Shown here in pieces: positions 15,979-24,874 of a DNA stretch of 64,000 nt. Within the stretch, counting starts at the first letter, position 1. Each line of letters starts with the position of its first letter. Position numbers and translations under genes: made by a program. The notes under the pieces were generated by a model that made no database searches, was not told the DNA's origin, and saw nothing but the letters and a program-made list of their open reading frames with translations. The DNA comes from a virus, in IMG/VR virus record IMGVR_UViG_3300025121_000027, positions 1 through 64,000 of that record; one strand, 5' to 3'.

Positions 15979-16226
15979 TTTTTTCTCCTTTCTTTTTCAT
16001 CATTTCTATGCCAAGATTTTTCGCATGGCCAGCACGTTAACATAAGATTGTCAGGATCATTTGTTCCGCCATCTTTTCTATGCTTTATATGGTGGATATG
16101 CCCTTTCATTTTTCCATTGTTCTCTTTGCTGCCTTTCTCCAAATACAATGCGCAGCCACATCGCTTGCATTTTTTACCATCTCTTTCAAAGACAAATTTC
16201 TTTCGTGCTTGAGATTGTCCAGACAT
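15975..16226 (-). CDS. HNH endonuclease
   Basis: 83 aa. Classical small HNH domain: CKRCGC, HIHHIKHRKDGG, NDPDNLMLTCWPCEKSWH. It may nick DNA at specific sites or help packaging, as small phage HNH proteins do; a role as a selfish gene is also possible. Its ATG lies only 9 bases from the -10 of a promoter motif, with no ribosome site in between. Confidence 0.85.
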   Translation of the reverse strand: MSGQSQARKKFVFERDGKKCKRCGCALYLEKGSKENNGKMKGHIHHIKHRKDGGTNDPDNLMLTCWPCEKSWHRNDEKERRKK

Positions 16227-16232
16227 GGTACT

Positions 16233-16263
16233 CTATTATAATAGATTTAGTTGAAAAAATAAA
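16233..16263 (-). promoter_or_regulatory. Promoter-like motif, copy 2 (upstream of HNH gene)
   Basis: TTTATTTTTT, 10 bp, TATTATAATAG on the minus strand. The predicted start is about 2 nt before the ATG at 16226, so the HNH message would be essentially leaderless. Confidence 0.7.
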
Positions 16264-16265
16264 AG

Positions 16266-17159
16266 CTATGTAGGCATGAGTCTAAGCATGGAGTCGATAT
16301 CGTTTAAAGCTTCTCTCATATCTAATTCTTTAAATATCTCTTTTAGTTTTGGCTTATTCAAGACTCCGCGCTTTATATTCTTAGATATGTTTTCTGGCTT
16401 ATCTACCATCTCTGTATTTTTTAAATCCATTAATCTCTTTGACAATTCAAAAGACTTTAAATCATCAAATGCTTTTCTTTCAAATTTATTTGGAGAGTAT
16501 TGGCCAGCCATAACAGCTTTTCTAAACGCTCTATAGGAGCCGAACTTTTGCATAATAGACAAAGCTGTTTTTTCTCCAACACCAAAGCAGCCTGGAATAT
16601 TATCTCCACTATCTCCTGTCATGGATCGATAGTCCAACCACTGACAGGGGCGCAATCCTTTTACTCTTTTGAAGTTGCTTGAATTTAGATATCTGACTTT
16701 GGCAATCGATACAGGGTTATATATACTGACATCTTCGTTTATTAATTGATAGAAGTCTTTGTCAGAAGAAACAATTACTACATCCTGCTCTTTAGTTTCT
16801 TGGGCGAAAATAGCAATGACATCATCTGCTTCGGTATTGTGTAGCTCAAAGTAGTCAATAGGAAAGCATAGCAACATCTCCTTAATCTTAGGCATTTGTA
16901 AGTGTAGTTGTTTGATCTTTTCTTCATCTTTGATTTTGTCTCTTTCTTTATAGGCAGGATATAGCTTCTTTCTTTTGATGGAGTGTCCCCCATCAAATAC
17001 TATCATTACTTTGTCAACATGACTAAATTTATCTAAGTAATGATATAGCGATTCAAAGAAGCCATATATGGCTTGGGTAGGAAAACCTTTTTTGGAGGAA
17101 AGTGTTTGGGAGGTATTGCAAACGAAAGCAATATTGTTTCCGTCGAGGATTAGAATCAT
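16266..17159 (-). CDS. 5'-3' exonuclease / flap endonuclease (T5 FEN-like)
   Basis: 297 aa. PIN/FEN fold acidic motifs in order: LILDGNNIAF, VMIVFDGG, ELHNTEADDVIA, VVIVSSDKDFYQL, and the helix-hairpin-helix region RSMTGDSGDNIPGCFGVGEKTA. It would remove RNA primers and 5' flaps on the lagging strand. Length matches phage T5/T4 RNase H-type enzymes. It directly precedes the promoter motif at 16233-16263. Confidence 0.9.
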   Translation of the reverse strand: MILILDGNNIAFVCNTSQTLSSKKGFPTQAIYGFFESLYHYLDKFSHVDKVMIVFDGGHSIKRKKLYPAYKERDKIKDEEKIKQLHLQMPKIKEMLLCFPIDYFELHNTEADDVIAIFAQETKEQDVVIVSSDKDFYQLINEDVSIYNPVSIAKVRYLNSSNFKRVKGLRPCQWLDYRSMTGDSGDNIPGCFGVGEKTALSIMQKFGSYRAFRKAVMAGQYSPNKFERKAFDDLKSFELSKRLMDLKNTEMVDKPENISKNIKRGVLNKPKLKEIFKELDMREALNDIDSMLRLMPT

Positions 17160-17411
17160 TTAACTAATCTTCCATTTCATTTGTCTACACAAACGAACCG
17201 CTTCTTTCTTTGTCTTCTTTGCATCCATCCAAAAGTCATAATTATCAACAACAAAAATTGCCCATAGTGTTTCGCCGGTTTCGTTTGTTTGAGAAATGTG
17301 TACGTTTAGATTTCGCTTCAAGGCATATTGAATTGCTTCTTCATAAAAATAAGAAGACTTTTCTTTAAGTTCTTTTGCCCATTCTGTTTGTTCTATTTCT
17401 TCTCTGGTCAT
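17160..17411 (-). CDS. Hypothetical protein, 83 aa
   Basis: Helical N-terminus followed by a beta-rich part (NVHISQTNETGETLWAIFVV) and a basic helix. It abuts the FEN gene and the SLOG gene in the same operon. No family recognised. Confidence 0.6.
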   Translation of the reverse strand: MTREEIEQTEWAKELKEKSSYFYEEAIQYALKRNLNVHISQTNETGETLWAIFVVDNYDFWMDAKKTKKEAVRLCRQMKWKIS

Positions 17412-17414
17412 ATC

Positions 17415-17774
17415 TCACACAAGAATAATTTTGTTTTTAGGTTTCAACTTCTTAAACTTCTTTATTGTATCTTCTGTTCCGCCTGTTCTGTCTTGCGAAA
17501 CACAAGCAATAAGTATATCTGAATCTTGAGCAATGAAAGAATTTCTAATGTGGCCAGCAGACTTTCCAAGCAAGCTCCACTTAGCATAATAAATTGTAAT
17601 AGGAACTTGCTTGGATTTAGCTATGTACTCTGCAAAGGCATCACCACCTTCAGAACAACCACCAGAAACGATTTCATCTCCATCTTCATATATAGATTGA
17701 AATGCTTTGATGACTAAGTTTTTATCAGCAAAAGTGTTTCTTCTTCTTGAGCCGATGATGCCTATCTTTTTCAT
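17415..17774 (-). CDS. SLOG/DUF2493-type Rossmann protein
   Basis: 119 aa. Starts KKIGIIGSRRRN and contains EIVSGGCSEGGDAFAEYIA, the G-G-x-x-G-x-D pattern of SLOG/DprA-like nucleotide-binding proteins. Later strands (DILIACVSQDRTGGTEDTI) fit the same fold. Such small phage proteins are thought to bind nucleotide-derived ligands; the role is unknown. Confidence 0.7.
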   Translation of the reverse strand: MKKIGIIGSRRRNTFADKNLVIKAFQSIYEDGDEIVSGGCSEGGDAFAEYIAKSKQVPITIYYAKWSLLGKSAGHIRNSFIAQDSDILIACVSQDRTGGTEDTIKKFKKLKPKNKIILV

Positions 17775-17776
17775 AA

Positions 17777-18994
17777 CTACTTTTTCCTTCGTCTTGTAGT
17801 TACTGGTTTTTCTTCTTCAATGACTTCCTCTTCGCCGCTCATATCCACAGTTTCAACTTCTTCTTCTACAGATGATTCGTCCACAACTTCATCTTCAACA
17901 GTCTCTTCTGTTTCTTCTTCGGTAGATTCAAACAAGCATACGCAATGTTCAAAATCTTCGGCACAGAATTTCAGACGTTCTCCAAGTTGAACAGTTGAAA
18001 GATGCTTCAAAATATCTGCAAGTAAAGTAGGATGTACTTTGATTGAATTTTCTTTTCCTTTATAATCGATTTCAATCTTTTCTGTAACAGAACCGAGAGG
18101 GCCTTTGCCAATACAAGTAAGTTTATCTTTGGAGAATACCATTTCAATAGCGCGGTCTTGGTCAAACTCTTCTGTAACAAGAGTTTCAACACGCCGAATA
18201 ACATCTCCAGTTCCTTGCGGCAATGCTACTTGATCCCCATCGACATCAAAGAACCCCCAAATCTGCTCTGGATATTCTCCGCCAAGAACACGACAAGAGA
18301 TAACTGTGTTCTCGTTATTCATGAAGTGCATCCAGGCATCTTCTACAATATACTTTGTAGGATTGTATGTCTTCATGTGCTTGGCAACATTAGCGGGCAG
18401 CAGAAAGTCTTTAGCAATGTTGTCATTGAGATAGAACATAGTACCCCTGTAGCCGTCACAGGAGATAGCAAAAGCCTTATCATCGTCTTGCACAAAGAAA
18501 ATGCAAGTCAGTTCTGGCTTTGTGATATTCTTCGATGCAGAGAAGACGCAAAACGTAGCCGCCTTAGAAAAGTTCGAAGGAAGCTTCATCCACTTTTTAC
18601 TATTGCTTTCTGGCGGATTAGCTCCTTGCTGTCTTGTAGTTTGAATTGTTTTAATGATAGCTTCGAATCGATTGTTGTCAGAGATAAAAACTTTATCTTC
18701 TTTCTGGTCAATAAAGACTTCATCAAAAGGAAGTTTGGCAATCAAGTCGTAAAACTCTTGCGCTTTAATACTTCCAGTAATGCCTGAATTGAACTTCTGA
18801 GCTACAGAGATTTCATCATTGTCAGTCCAGATTCTATCTGGAGAAAAGTTAAAGTGAGTGCTGTTCTCTACCACCTCCTTATTTGCAATTCCTGGGCGCA
18901 CTTTTACCAATGCGTCAAGCAGATGCTTTCGATTGATTTTGTTTTTCGTTTCTGTTTCTTTTTGCTGAGTTGTTGCAGTTTTTCTTTTAGCCAT
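17777..18994 (-). CDS. DNA polymerase sliding clamp (DnaN-like) with basic tail
   Basis: 405 aa. Shows beta-clamp-like repeats: N-terminal NRKHLLDALVKVRPGI, middle AFAISCDGYRGTMFYL, and C-terminal VHPTLLADILKHL with LKFCAEDFEHCVCL. An acidic tail of about 60 residues (many Glu/Val) ends VTTRRRKK, resembling the SSB tail. It would tether the DnaE polymerase; the loader is at 6989. It overlaps the radical SAM gene by 8 bp. Confidence 0.75.
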   Translation of the reverse strand: MAKRKTATTQQKETETKNKINRKHLLDALVKVRPGIANKEVVENSTHFNFSPDRIWTDNDEISVAQKFNSGITGSIKAQEFYDLIAKLPFDEVFIDQKEDKVFISDNNRFEAIIKTIQTTRQQGANPPESNSKKWMKLPSNFSKAATFCVFSASKNITKPELTCIFFVQDDDKAFAISCDGYRGTMFYLNDNIAKDFLLPANVAKHMKTYNPTKYIVEDAWMHFMNNENTVISCRVLGGEYPEQIWGFFDVDGDQVALPQGTGDVIRRVETLVTEEFDQDRAIEMVFSKDKLTCIGKGPLGSVTEKIEIDYKGKENSIKVHPTLLADILKHLSTVQLGERLKFCAEDFEHCVCLFESTEEETEETVEDEVVDESSVEEEVETVDMSGEEEVIEEEKPVTTRRRKK

Positions 18995-19910
18995 TTAAGT
19001 TAGTCTCCTTTTTTATTTTAGAAAAAAATGATTTCTTGATATACATATTTGATTTTTTGGTATGGCCGCTTCCTAAAATAGTGCGATTATAAAACCAAGA
19101 CATTATTCTTAATCTCTCTTGCTCGGACCATCCAAGTTCTTTTTGTTCTTCTGTTATCTTGTTTTTATACATAGCGTCCGATCTTCTAAACCACATAGGA
19201 ATAGGCATGATGCCACTTTTTTCTATAAACATGCATCTTGCCCATGCCTCTTGCGGATCGGAATTAAAACCAATAAGAGCATAAGACCTTATATTAGAAC
19301 GCTTGACGCCTAAATCAGTAAGCAGTTTGACCGCTGAAATCCATTTGTCTATATAAGAATTATCATCAAGGGCTATTCGTAAAACAGCTTTTTTGATTCT
19401 GGCGAATTGTCTCGCGTGATACTTCGTTAAAATTCTAACGTCGATGCCGCCATTAAAATCAGCCCATCCCCACTCATCTACCAGCCCATTAATAACCTTT
19501 TGAAAATGACTTCCAGACGAAGCCAAGATATTGTTGTCGCAAACGATAGGTAGGTTTGGCCATTCATCAAGTTCTGTAAACTTGCCTTCTGTTTTTCTTA
19601 CAAGACAGAACTTGCACTTCCTTATACACCCATAGGTTGTTTTGGTTGCCAGCGGTTCGAATCTCTGTAAAACTCCTTTGATATCTCCCGTATCGACAGT
19701 AACTCCAGAAATACCAGAAAGAAAAGAAGGCATAGCCTTAACAGCAGGGCCACCAACTACAACAGGAGAAAACTTATAAGAAGTTTTCAAGTGTGATTTT
19801 AATTTAGGAAGTAGCCAAGTGAATGGGACGCTTATAAAAGTCGTCCCATTCACTTCCCACTGTATCCAAGACTTTGGCCACTTTGCTTTTCTATACTTTT
19901 GCTTGTTCAA
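18987..19910 (-). CDS. Radical SAM protein
   Basis: 307 aa. The CxxxCxxC cluster is CIRKCKFC near residue 94, the standard [4Fe-4S]/SAM site. Upstream are VVVGGPAVKA and a Gly-rich segment reminiscent of B12-type radical SAM N-termini. Downstream are GGIDVRILTKYHARQFARIK and repeated barrel strands. The substrate is unknown; base modification or RNA/tRNA modification are possibilities only. It sits between the clamp and a Lys-rich protein. Confidence 0.8.
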   Translation of the reverse strand: MNKQKYRKAKWPKSWIQWEVNGTTFISVPFTWLLPKLKSHLKTSYKFSPVVVGGPAVKAMPSFLSGISGVTVDTGDIKGVLQRFEPLATKTTYGCIRKCKFCLVRKTEGKFTELDEWPNLPIVCDNNILASSGSHFQKVINGLVDEWGWADFNGGIDVRILTKYHARQFARIKKAVLRIALDDNSYIDKWISAVKLLTDLGVKRSNIRSYALIGFNSDPQEAWARCMFIEKSGIMPIPMWFRRSDAMYKNKITEEQKELGWSEQERLRIMSWFYNRTILGSGHTKKSNMYIKKSFFSKIKKETNLNG

Positions 19911-20596
19911 ATTTTGCCTTTTTCAATGCGATATTTATAGGTAGCAACATGCAGGTGGGTGGTTACGGCGCCTTGGAAATTCTTTCTAACAAGGTCTGCA
20001 ATTTGTTGATTGGTCATACTTTTAAACTTGCCAGACTTGACACCTTCAGCGATGAATTTGCCGACTCCAATGGGTTTTTTGCCATTTTGTTTGTCTGGTT
20101 TTTTTGTTACTTCTTTTTCTACATCATTCTTTTTTGTCTCTGCCTTGGTGTCTTCTTTCCCCTTTTCTTTTTTAGGTTTTTTGGTTTCCGCTACTTTCTT
20201 TTCAGGCTCCGGCTCGACTGGTTTGGTTTCAACTACCGGCTCCACTTTCGCTTTAGCTTTCCCGCCTTTCTTTTTCGCGGCTTTCTCAACAACAGGAGCT
20301 TCTTCTACAACAGACTCATCAATCTTTTCAGGTTCGCATACACAGGGGACTCCAAACAGATTGGCAACATCAATATCAAGAACGCGCATCAATTCAATTT
20401 CATCAGCAGAGAATTTGTCCTTGTCTTCTGGAAGCAGATCTTCATTTGCAGTTTTAATAATCTCTTCTGTCATTGCTTTTATAGTATGGGTTTTCTTTGT
20501 ATCATACATAATAGGATCATCTGGAGAAAGAATCTTCTCGTTAAAAGTCTTCACCAGTCCAGCAAGCATAGCTTTTGTAACATCGGATTTGTTCAT
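19907..20596 (-). CDS. Lys/Glu-rich linker protein with a C-terminal helical domain
   Basis: 229 aa from the ATG at 20596, which has an AAGGAA site. An upstream in-frame start (20662) lies within a promoter motif, so it is not used. The N-terminal helical domain includes a CVCEPE motif. A roughly 90-residue Lys/Glu/Pro linker follows, then a compact C-terminal domain (MTNQQIADLVRKNF) that could bind DNA. Function unknown. Confidence 0.65.
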   Translation of the reverse strand: MNKSDVTKAMLAGLVKTFNEKILSPDDPIMYDTKKTHTIKAMTEEIIKTANEDLLPEDKDKFSADEIELMRVLDIDVANLFGVPCVCEPEKIDESVVEEAPVVEKAAKKKGGKAKAKVEPVVETKPVEPEPEKKVAETKKPKKEKGKEDTKAETKKNDVEKEVTKKPDKQNGKKPIGVGKFIAEGVKSGKFKSMTNQQIADLVRKNFQGAVTTHLHVATYKYRIEKGKI

Positions 20597-20645
20597 GAAG
20601 CATTCCTTTCGAGTATGTTTTTTAGTATGTGGTAGCGGATTCATA

Positions 20646-20676
20646 TCATTATAATAAGACATTCCAAAAAAATAAA
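20646..20676 (-). promoter_or_regulatory. Promoter-like motif, copy 3
   Basis: TTTATTTTTT, 10 bp, TATTATAATGA on the minus strand, between the zinc/HTH gene (20702) and the gene starting at 20596. Predicted leader is about 45 nt. Confidence 0.7.
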
Positions 20677-20701
20677 GGGCATCAAAAAATAAATTTATTT
20701 T

Positions 20702-21316
20702 TCAAAAGCTATTGATTTCGTTGCATTTTTCCTCGGCTATTCTTTTTTTAACTATTTGGTAACACTCGTTTGAGCAATACTTTCTTTTTCTAAAAGCCCA
20801 AATTTGTTCAAGTTTGCCACTGTCATATCTTTTTCTTTTGATTTGTTTCTTGCATTCTTCACAATATATAATAGGTTCACAAAATTTGCGCGGTCTATTT
20901 GTTCCGCCAATTGGATTTATATCACCTGTTTTTGCAAGCTTTCTTCTTATCGTGCCGGTACTAACTTTTATTTTTTTGCTTATAGCTGTCAGGCTCATTT
21001 TCTTTTCATCATATAAATATCTAAGCCAAGCACAAAAATCATCCTCAAAGCCAGCTTCTCTGCTGAGAAACATTAGTTTATAATCTGTTTGATTCTTTGT
21101 TTGGTATGTATCATCTATAGATACATCTTTTAAAAGTTCCCATCTTTCTTTATCTTCTAATATATATCGAGGCAGCAGCCGAGAATCTTCGATAGAATAA
21201 TCATATAAAATTCTTACGATGCAATAAAGACAATCATGGAATTTATCTTTATCTTCGTCCTTATTTTCACAATCAGCGCAAGGACTTCTTCTGGCTGGTG
21301 GAGTCATTGATATCAT
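20702..21316 (-). CDS. Zinc-binding helix-turn-helix protein
   Basis: 204 aa. The N-terminal Cys pairs are CADC and CLYC. A central HTH is visible (MSLTAISKKIKVSTGTIRRKL), followed by two more Cys pairs (YCEECKKQ, YCSNECYQ). It could be a transcription regulator or a former homing-endonuclease-type DNA binder. It overlaps the DnaB gene stop by 4 bp (ATGA). Confidence 0.6.
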   Translation of the reverse strand: MISMTPPARRSPCADCENKDEDKDKFHDCLYCIVRILYDYSIEDSRLLPRYILEDKERWELLKDVSIDDTYQTKNQTDYKLMFLSREAGFEDDFCAWLRYLYDEKKMSLTAISKKIKVSTGTIRRKLAKTGDINPIGGTNRPRKFCEPIIYCEECKKQIKRKRYDSGKLEQIWAFRKRKYCSNECYQIVKKRIAEEKCNEINSF

Positions 21317-22857
21317 TTACCCCACCATGAATCCAGATATGGCCTTCCGATAGAAAGACAATTTAAAATCCACAATTGACCAGTAGCAGAGTATTCGTCA
21401 TCTCTTTTTTTGCCCAATAGAATACGGTATAAACCAGAATCCTTTTCTTGTTCTTTCTGATTTACCATCATAGATAAATCGCATTCGTTTAAACCAGCAA
21501 CACCTTCTTGCCAGTTACCACGCTTTAAATCTTTGCCGTCTCTTACTGTGTTTCCTTGGTGGCCTGTTATGGCGAGTATATTTCTTTCCTGCGCGATAGA
21601 TTTATGATCGATAAAGACATCTTCTATTCCATGTCTTTTCTCTGAATATCTTTGGGACGGTATCATCTTATTTGCATAGTCTGTTATCAGAATGCTTGGG
21701 ATAATATTCTCATACTCTTCTAAGTTTTGAAGATACATTCTCAAATCATCCATGGACTTTGATCTGGCCGGCCAGCGAACAAAGATAAACTTTCCTGCTC
21801 TCTTGTTTATTCTATCAAACAAATTGCGAATTTTTAGAGCACTTGGTAGGTCCAGCTTCTTTCTCTTCTCTTTCTTCATAAAAGTCGAAGGCTCGAAAGA
21901 AAACCTTTGTTTATTATTAGTGTTCTGGCAAGCTGTACACGGTTTATAATCCGTTGGATAGTTATCAGGGGTGCAAGCAGTACCAGCTAAACTTATTAAA
22001 CTCTTTTTATTTGTTCTACTGTTCGGATGTGGGCACAACCCGTTCTGATTTAGATTGCAGTCCCATTGCGGAATATAAATACTGCCTTCTTTCTTCGGCA
22101 GTCCAGTTACCCATTGATAAGAGCGAGTAACGATCTGTGGCTGGCTCATTTCAAAAGAGACATAAAGAACATCTTGCCCGCTCATGACTCCCCACCAAGC
22201 ACACTGTAGGAGCCACCAGGACTTTCCTACTCCTGTATTACCGACAAAAGCGACAAGCATTTCTCTTTCAAGATCGCCAACTATTCTACCAAATTCTCCA
22301 GGAAATTTGAGCACTACCCGATTAGAAGAGTTTTCGGAAAAGGTTTCTACCAGCGGATCAATATCTCTAAATATATCTATTCCTCTTGTCTTTTGGCGAA
22401 CAACTCTTTGGTATGTTTTCGCCAGCGCTTCTCCTTCTTCTATATTATTGCTTATGATAGATTTATTTAGAGACACCCTCAAATCGTCCAAAGAACAAAG
22501 CCTGAAATGTTCTTCGGTTTGTTTGAGAAGATATTCAACATTTAAATTTCCTGCTTGCTCATACTCTTCTGATATCTCTGTGAGAAAGTCTGTTATTTCA
22601 TCTGCTGTTTCTTGCTGGAAATTTACTTTTGTTTTTGCGTGAAAGATATCTTGAATGTGTAGTCCTGGGCATAGCTTAAACTCTTGATAGTATTCAAGGC
22701 ACCATTCCGCAATCGTCTTTACGAATTTAAGTTTTAAAGAGTTTTGTCTGTATATCTCTTTTACTTGCCTCAAATAGTCCGAGTTGGTAATCATCGCTGT
22801 TACGATACGCCGTTCAAGCCTATTATCCGGCGGCTTTAACCTTGAAATGATTGGCAT
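21313..22857 (-). CDS. DnaB-like replicative helicase with a Cys-rich insertion
   Basis: 514 aa. N-terminal helical DnaB-like domain, then the RecA-like core: Walker A GNTGVGKS (206-213), VLYVSFEMSQPQI, a Walker B-like strand ILITDYANKM, GHQGNTV and a terminal RGNWQEGVAGLNEC loop. Between the core strands is an insertion of about 70 residues with five cysteines (267, 275, 295, 307, 310), possibly zinc-binding. It unwinds DNA at the fork with the primase at 29681. Confidence 0.8.
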   Translation of the reverse strand: MPIISRLKPPDNRLERRIVTAMITNSDYLRQVKEIYRQNSLKLKFVKTIAEWCLEYYQEFKLCPGLHIQDIFHAKTKVNFQQETADEITDFLTEISEEYEQAGNLNVEYLLKQTEEHFRLCSLDDLRVSLNKSIISNNIEEGEALAKTYQRVVRQKTRGIDIFRDIDPLVETFSENSSNRVVLKFPGEFGRIVGDLEREMLVAFVGNTGVGKSWWLLQCAWWGVMSGQDVLYVSFEMSQPQIVTRSYQWVTGLPKKEGSIYIPQWDCNLNQNGLCPHPNSRTNKKSLISLAGTACTPDNYPTDYKPCTACQNTNNKQRFSFEPSTFMKKEKRKKLDLPSALKIRNLFDRINKRAGKFIFVRWPARSKSMDDLRMYLQNLEEYENIIPSILITDYANKMIPSQRYSEKRHGIEDVFIDHKSIAQERNILAITGHQGNTVRDGKDLKRGNWQEGVAGLNECDLSMMVNQKEQEKDSGLYRILLGKKRDDEYSATGQLWILNCLSIGRPYLDSWWGK

Positions 22858-22863
22858 AGTATA

Positions 22864-23604
22864 TCAATTTTTCCCAAGATACCAGTTTTGAATAAACTCT
22901 TCTTTTGAAGAGTTTTTAATTTTTTGATCTTTCCATACTCTTGCCTCAAAGAGTTTTGACATTGCTCTTTCAAAAGCTAAATACATTTTCGGCCATTTGT
23001 TTTTATGTTTAAGCAATTTCGCTTGATTTTTACCGCATATAAAAGGACAAACTACACAACCAATTCTATTAAATCCTTCATCATATAAATTACAATACTT
23101 TAAATTATTTATTTCTATATAATCCCATATTTCCCACTCTGAAAATTTAAATATAGGTTTATAAATAATATTCTTTTGAAATTTATCTATTCTTGGTTTT
23201 TGTCTTCTTTTAAAAGATTCTTCTGCCCTTAGCCCCATTAATCTATGTTTAAGTTCTATTTTTTTTGCAGGAATCTTTTTCAGGGCATCGCAACACCATC
23301 GAAACTTCTTCGTAGGATATCCCTTTTTTACAATCAATTCATAAAAAGATTTCTCTGGCCTTAAAAATATTACTTCTGGATAATTTTGTTTAATGAATTT
23401 AACAACTTCTGGAGGATCAATTCCGGTTGCAGAATAGTAGCTCTGATATTTAACTCCAGAAACTTTCGTTAAATGCTCAAGAACAACAGAGTCTTTACCT
23501 CCAGAAAATCCAAGAAAATAACCTTCAGGCGGTTCATTCTTTTTTATAAACTCTATCGCTTCTATATAAGGATCAAAATAACATCTTAGTTTATCTTTTG
23601 GCAT
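22864..23604 (-). CDS. PAPS-reductase-family protein with a C-terminal Cys cluster
   Basis: 246 aa. The P-loop is FSGGKDSVVLEHL near residue 33, followed by RWCCDALKK and a LMGLRAEES motif, then CNLYDEGFNRIGCVVCPFICG near the C-terminus, typical of phage PAPS-reductase relatives. The four Cys may bind an iron-sulfur cluster or zinc. This is a second member beside the IbrA-like protein (9153). The reaction is unknown. It sits between DnaB and sigma-region genes. Confidence 0.75.
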   Translation of the reverse strand: MPKDKLRCYFDPYIEAIEFIKKNEPPEGYFLGFSGGKDSVVLEHLTKVSGVKYQSYYSATGIDPPEVVKFIKQNYPEVIFLRPEKSFYELIVKKGYPTKKFRWCCDALKKIPAKKIELKHRLMGLRAEESFKRRQKPRIDKFQKNIIYKPIFKFSEWEIWDYIEINNLKYCNLYDEGFNRIGCVVCPFICGKNQAKLLKHKNKWPKMYLAFERAMSKLFEARVWKDQKIKNSSKEEFIQNWYLGKN

Positions 23605-23612
23605 AGTATATC

Positions 23613-23858
23613 TTATCTTCTATCAGAAGCATAGATTATTTGTTGAATAGGAATACCGAGAAGTTCTTTTAATTTTCTATCTATAAATGGGTGTGTATAT
23701 GAACCAGCTTGAATTAAATTATCATAGCTTTCTCTGGCTTTACACGCTCCGCAAGTAGCATTGCGGACTTTAGAGATGCCAAACAAATGAATACCGCATT
23801 CATTGCATGGGCTAACCGGCTCTATACCTTTGATCGCGATAGTGCGTACTTGTTCCAT
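23613..23858 (-). CDS. Small two-Cys-pair protein
   Basis: 81 aa. CNECGIHLFG and CGACKARESY look like a zinc ribbon, followed by a helical end. It overlaps the C-terminus of the sigma factor gene by 37 bp. Role unknown. Confidence 0.6.
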   Translation of the reverse strand: MEQVRTIAIKGIEPVSPCNECGIHLFGISKVRNATCGACKARESYDNLIQAGSYTHPFIDRKLKELLGIPIQQIIYASDRR

Positions 23859-24832
23859 TGTTCTCTCGTTTCTATGAAATTATTACAACTTTCCTCAAGG
23901 AAAAATAATATTTGATCTTCAACACTTCTTCTTTCTGCTTGCGCTATTACCTTTATATCTTCTGCTAAACCATGATCTTTTTCAAAAGATAGAATAATAA
24001 ATTCTTTTTTATTTAATTTAGATATCTCTTCTTGTTTTTGTGTTTTATTTTCTTGTATTTGCTTTGGTTTATTTCTTTGCTTACCCCAACAATTAGCGCA
24101 AACTTTAACTTTTCTATTAGTTGGAATCATAGCTCCGCATTTACATCTTCGCGGAGGAACAACTCCTTCAATTGCTTCTATATCTTTTTCTTTTTCTGGC
24201 AGATAAGTAATAATTCCTTGTGGTGCTGGGCAACCTTCTACTTTTAGCGCCGTTATACTTTGATTGTCTTCCATATATTTTTTGCCTCTTTTTACAATCA
24301 TAATACAGGCTTGAGCATATATTTGACTAATTCTGGATTCTGTAACTCCAAGCTCAAAACCAAGTTCTTTCATTGTTTTTTCTTCGCTTACAATACTTTT
24401 AACAATATATCTTTTTCTTTCTGAAAAAGTATCTATCAAATTAGATAGTATTTTTGAATGTTGTTTTGAACAATATGATTCTTCTGTATTTATTTTAGAT
24501 TTGACAGAAAGACAATTTTCAATTGGAACATGTGTTGGGTTATCTTCGCCATTAATTTTTATTTTGATTCGATGATTTCTGGATAAATAATCATTGTCTC
24601 TTAAGAAGTTTAAAATCTCAAAATTAACTTTATGGAAAAGATATGATTTAATATTCATCCCTTTTGATGGATCAAAACTATCTACAGCTTTTATTAAACC
24701 TTCATATGCAGTGCTTTTAATTTCATCGCGTAGATTATATATGCCAGTTTTCTTAACAAACAAATAAGCGATTTTATCTGCATACTTGATATGGCTTTCT
24801 ATGGTCTGCTCTCTGTTAGGTGAACTGTACAT
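23822..24832 (-). CDS. Sigma-70-family factor with a zinc-binding C-terminal extension
   Basis: 336 aa. Residues about 13-85 resemble region 2 (AYLFVKKTG, AYEGLIKAVDSFDPSKG, YLFHKVNFEI), and residues about 130-185 resemble region 4 with an HTH (LGFELGVTESRISQI). Beyond that is a Cys pattern (CKCG, CANCWG, about 229-250), a Lys/Gln linker and a terminal helical part (LAEDIKVIAQAERRSVEDQI). It may direct host polymerase to the phage promoters; the repeated motif in this window is a candidate target, which is inference only. Confidence 0.75.
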   Translation of the reverse strand: MYSSPNREQTIESHIKYADKIAYLFVKKTGIYNLRDEIKSTAYEGLIKAVDSFDPSKGMNIKSYLFHKVNFEILNFLRDNDYLSRNHRIKIKINGEDNPTHVPIENCLSVKSKINTEESYCSKQHSKILSNLIDTFSERKRYIVKSIVSEEKTMKELGFELGVTESRISQIYAQACIMIVKRGKKYMEDNQSITALKVEGCPAPQGIITYLPEKEKDIEAIEGVVPPRRCKCGAMIPTNRKVKVCANCWGKQRNKPKQIQENKTQKQEEISKLNKKEFIILSFEKDHGLAEDIKVIAQAERRSVEDQILFFLEESCNNFIETREQWNKYALSRSKV

Positions 24833-24874
24833 TGTAGATTATATTTTCGCCTCTGAAATCGCTTTTCTCTAACT

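Noticed and set aside
18158-18787. A 209-codon plus-strand frame opposite the sliding clamp gene
   Set aside because: Antisense shadow of a convincing clamp gene.
19874-20654. Long plus-strand frames (253 and 214 codons) opposite the Lys-rich gene
   Set aside because: They are antisense shadows of a Lys/Glu-rich gene; no ribosome site or protein motif.
20597-20662. Upstream start of the Lys-rich protein
   Set aside because: The extra codons contain a promoter motif.
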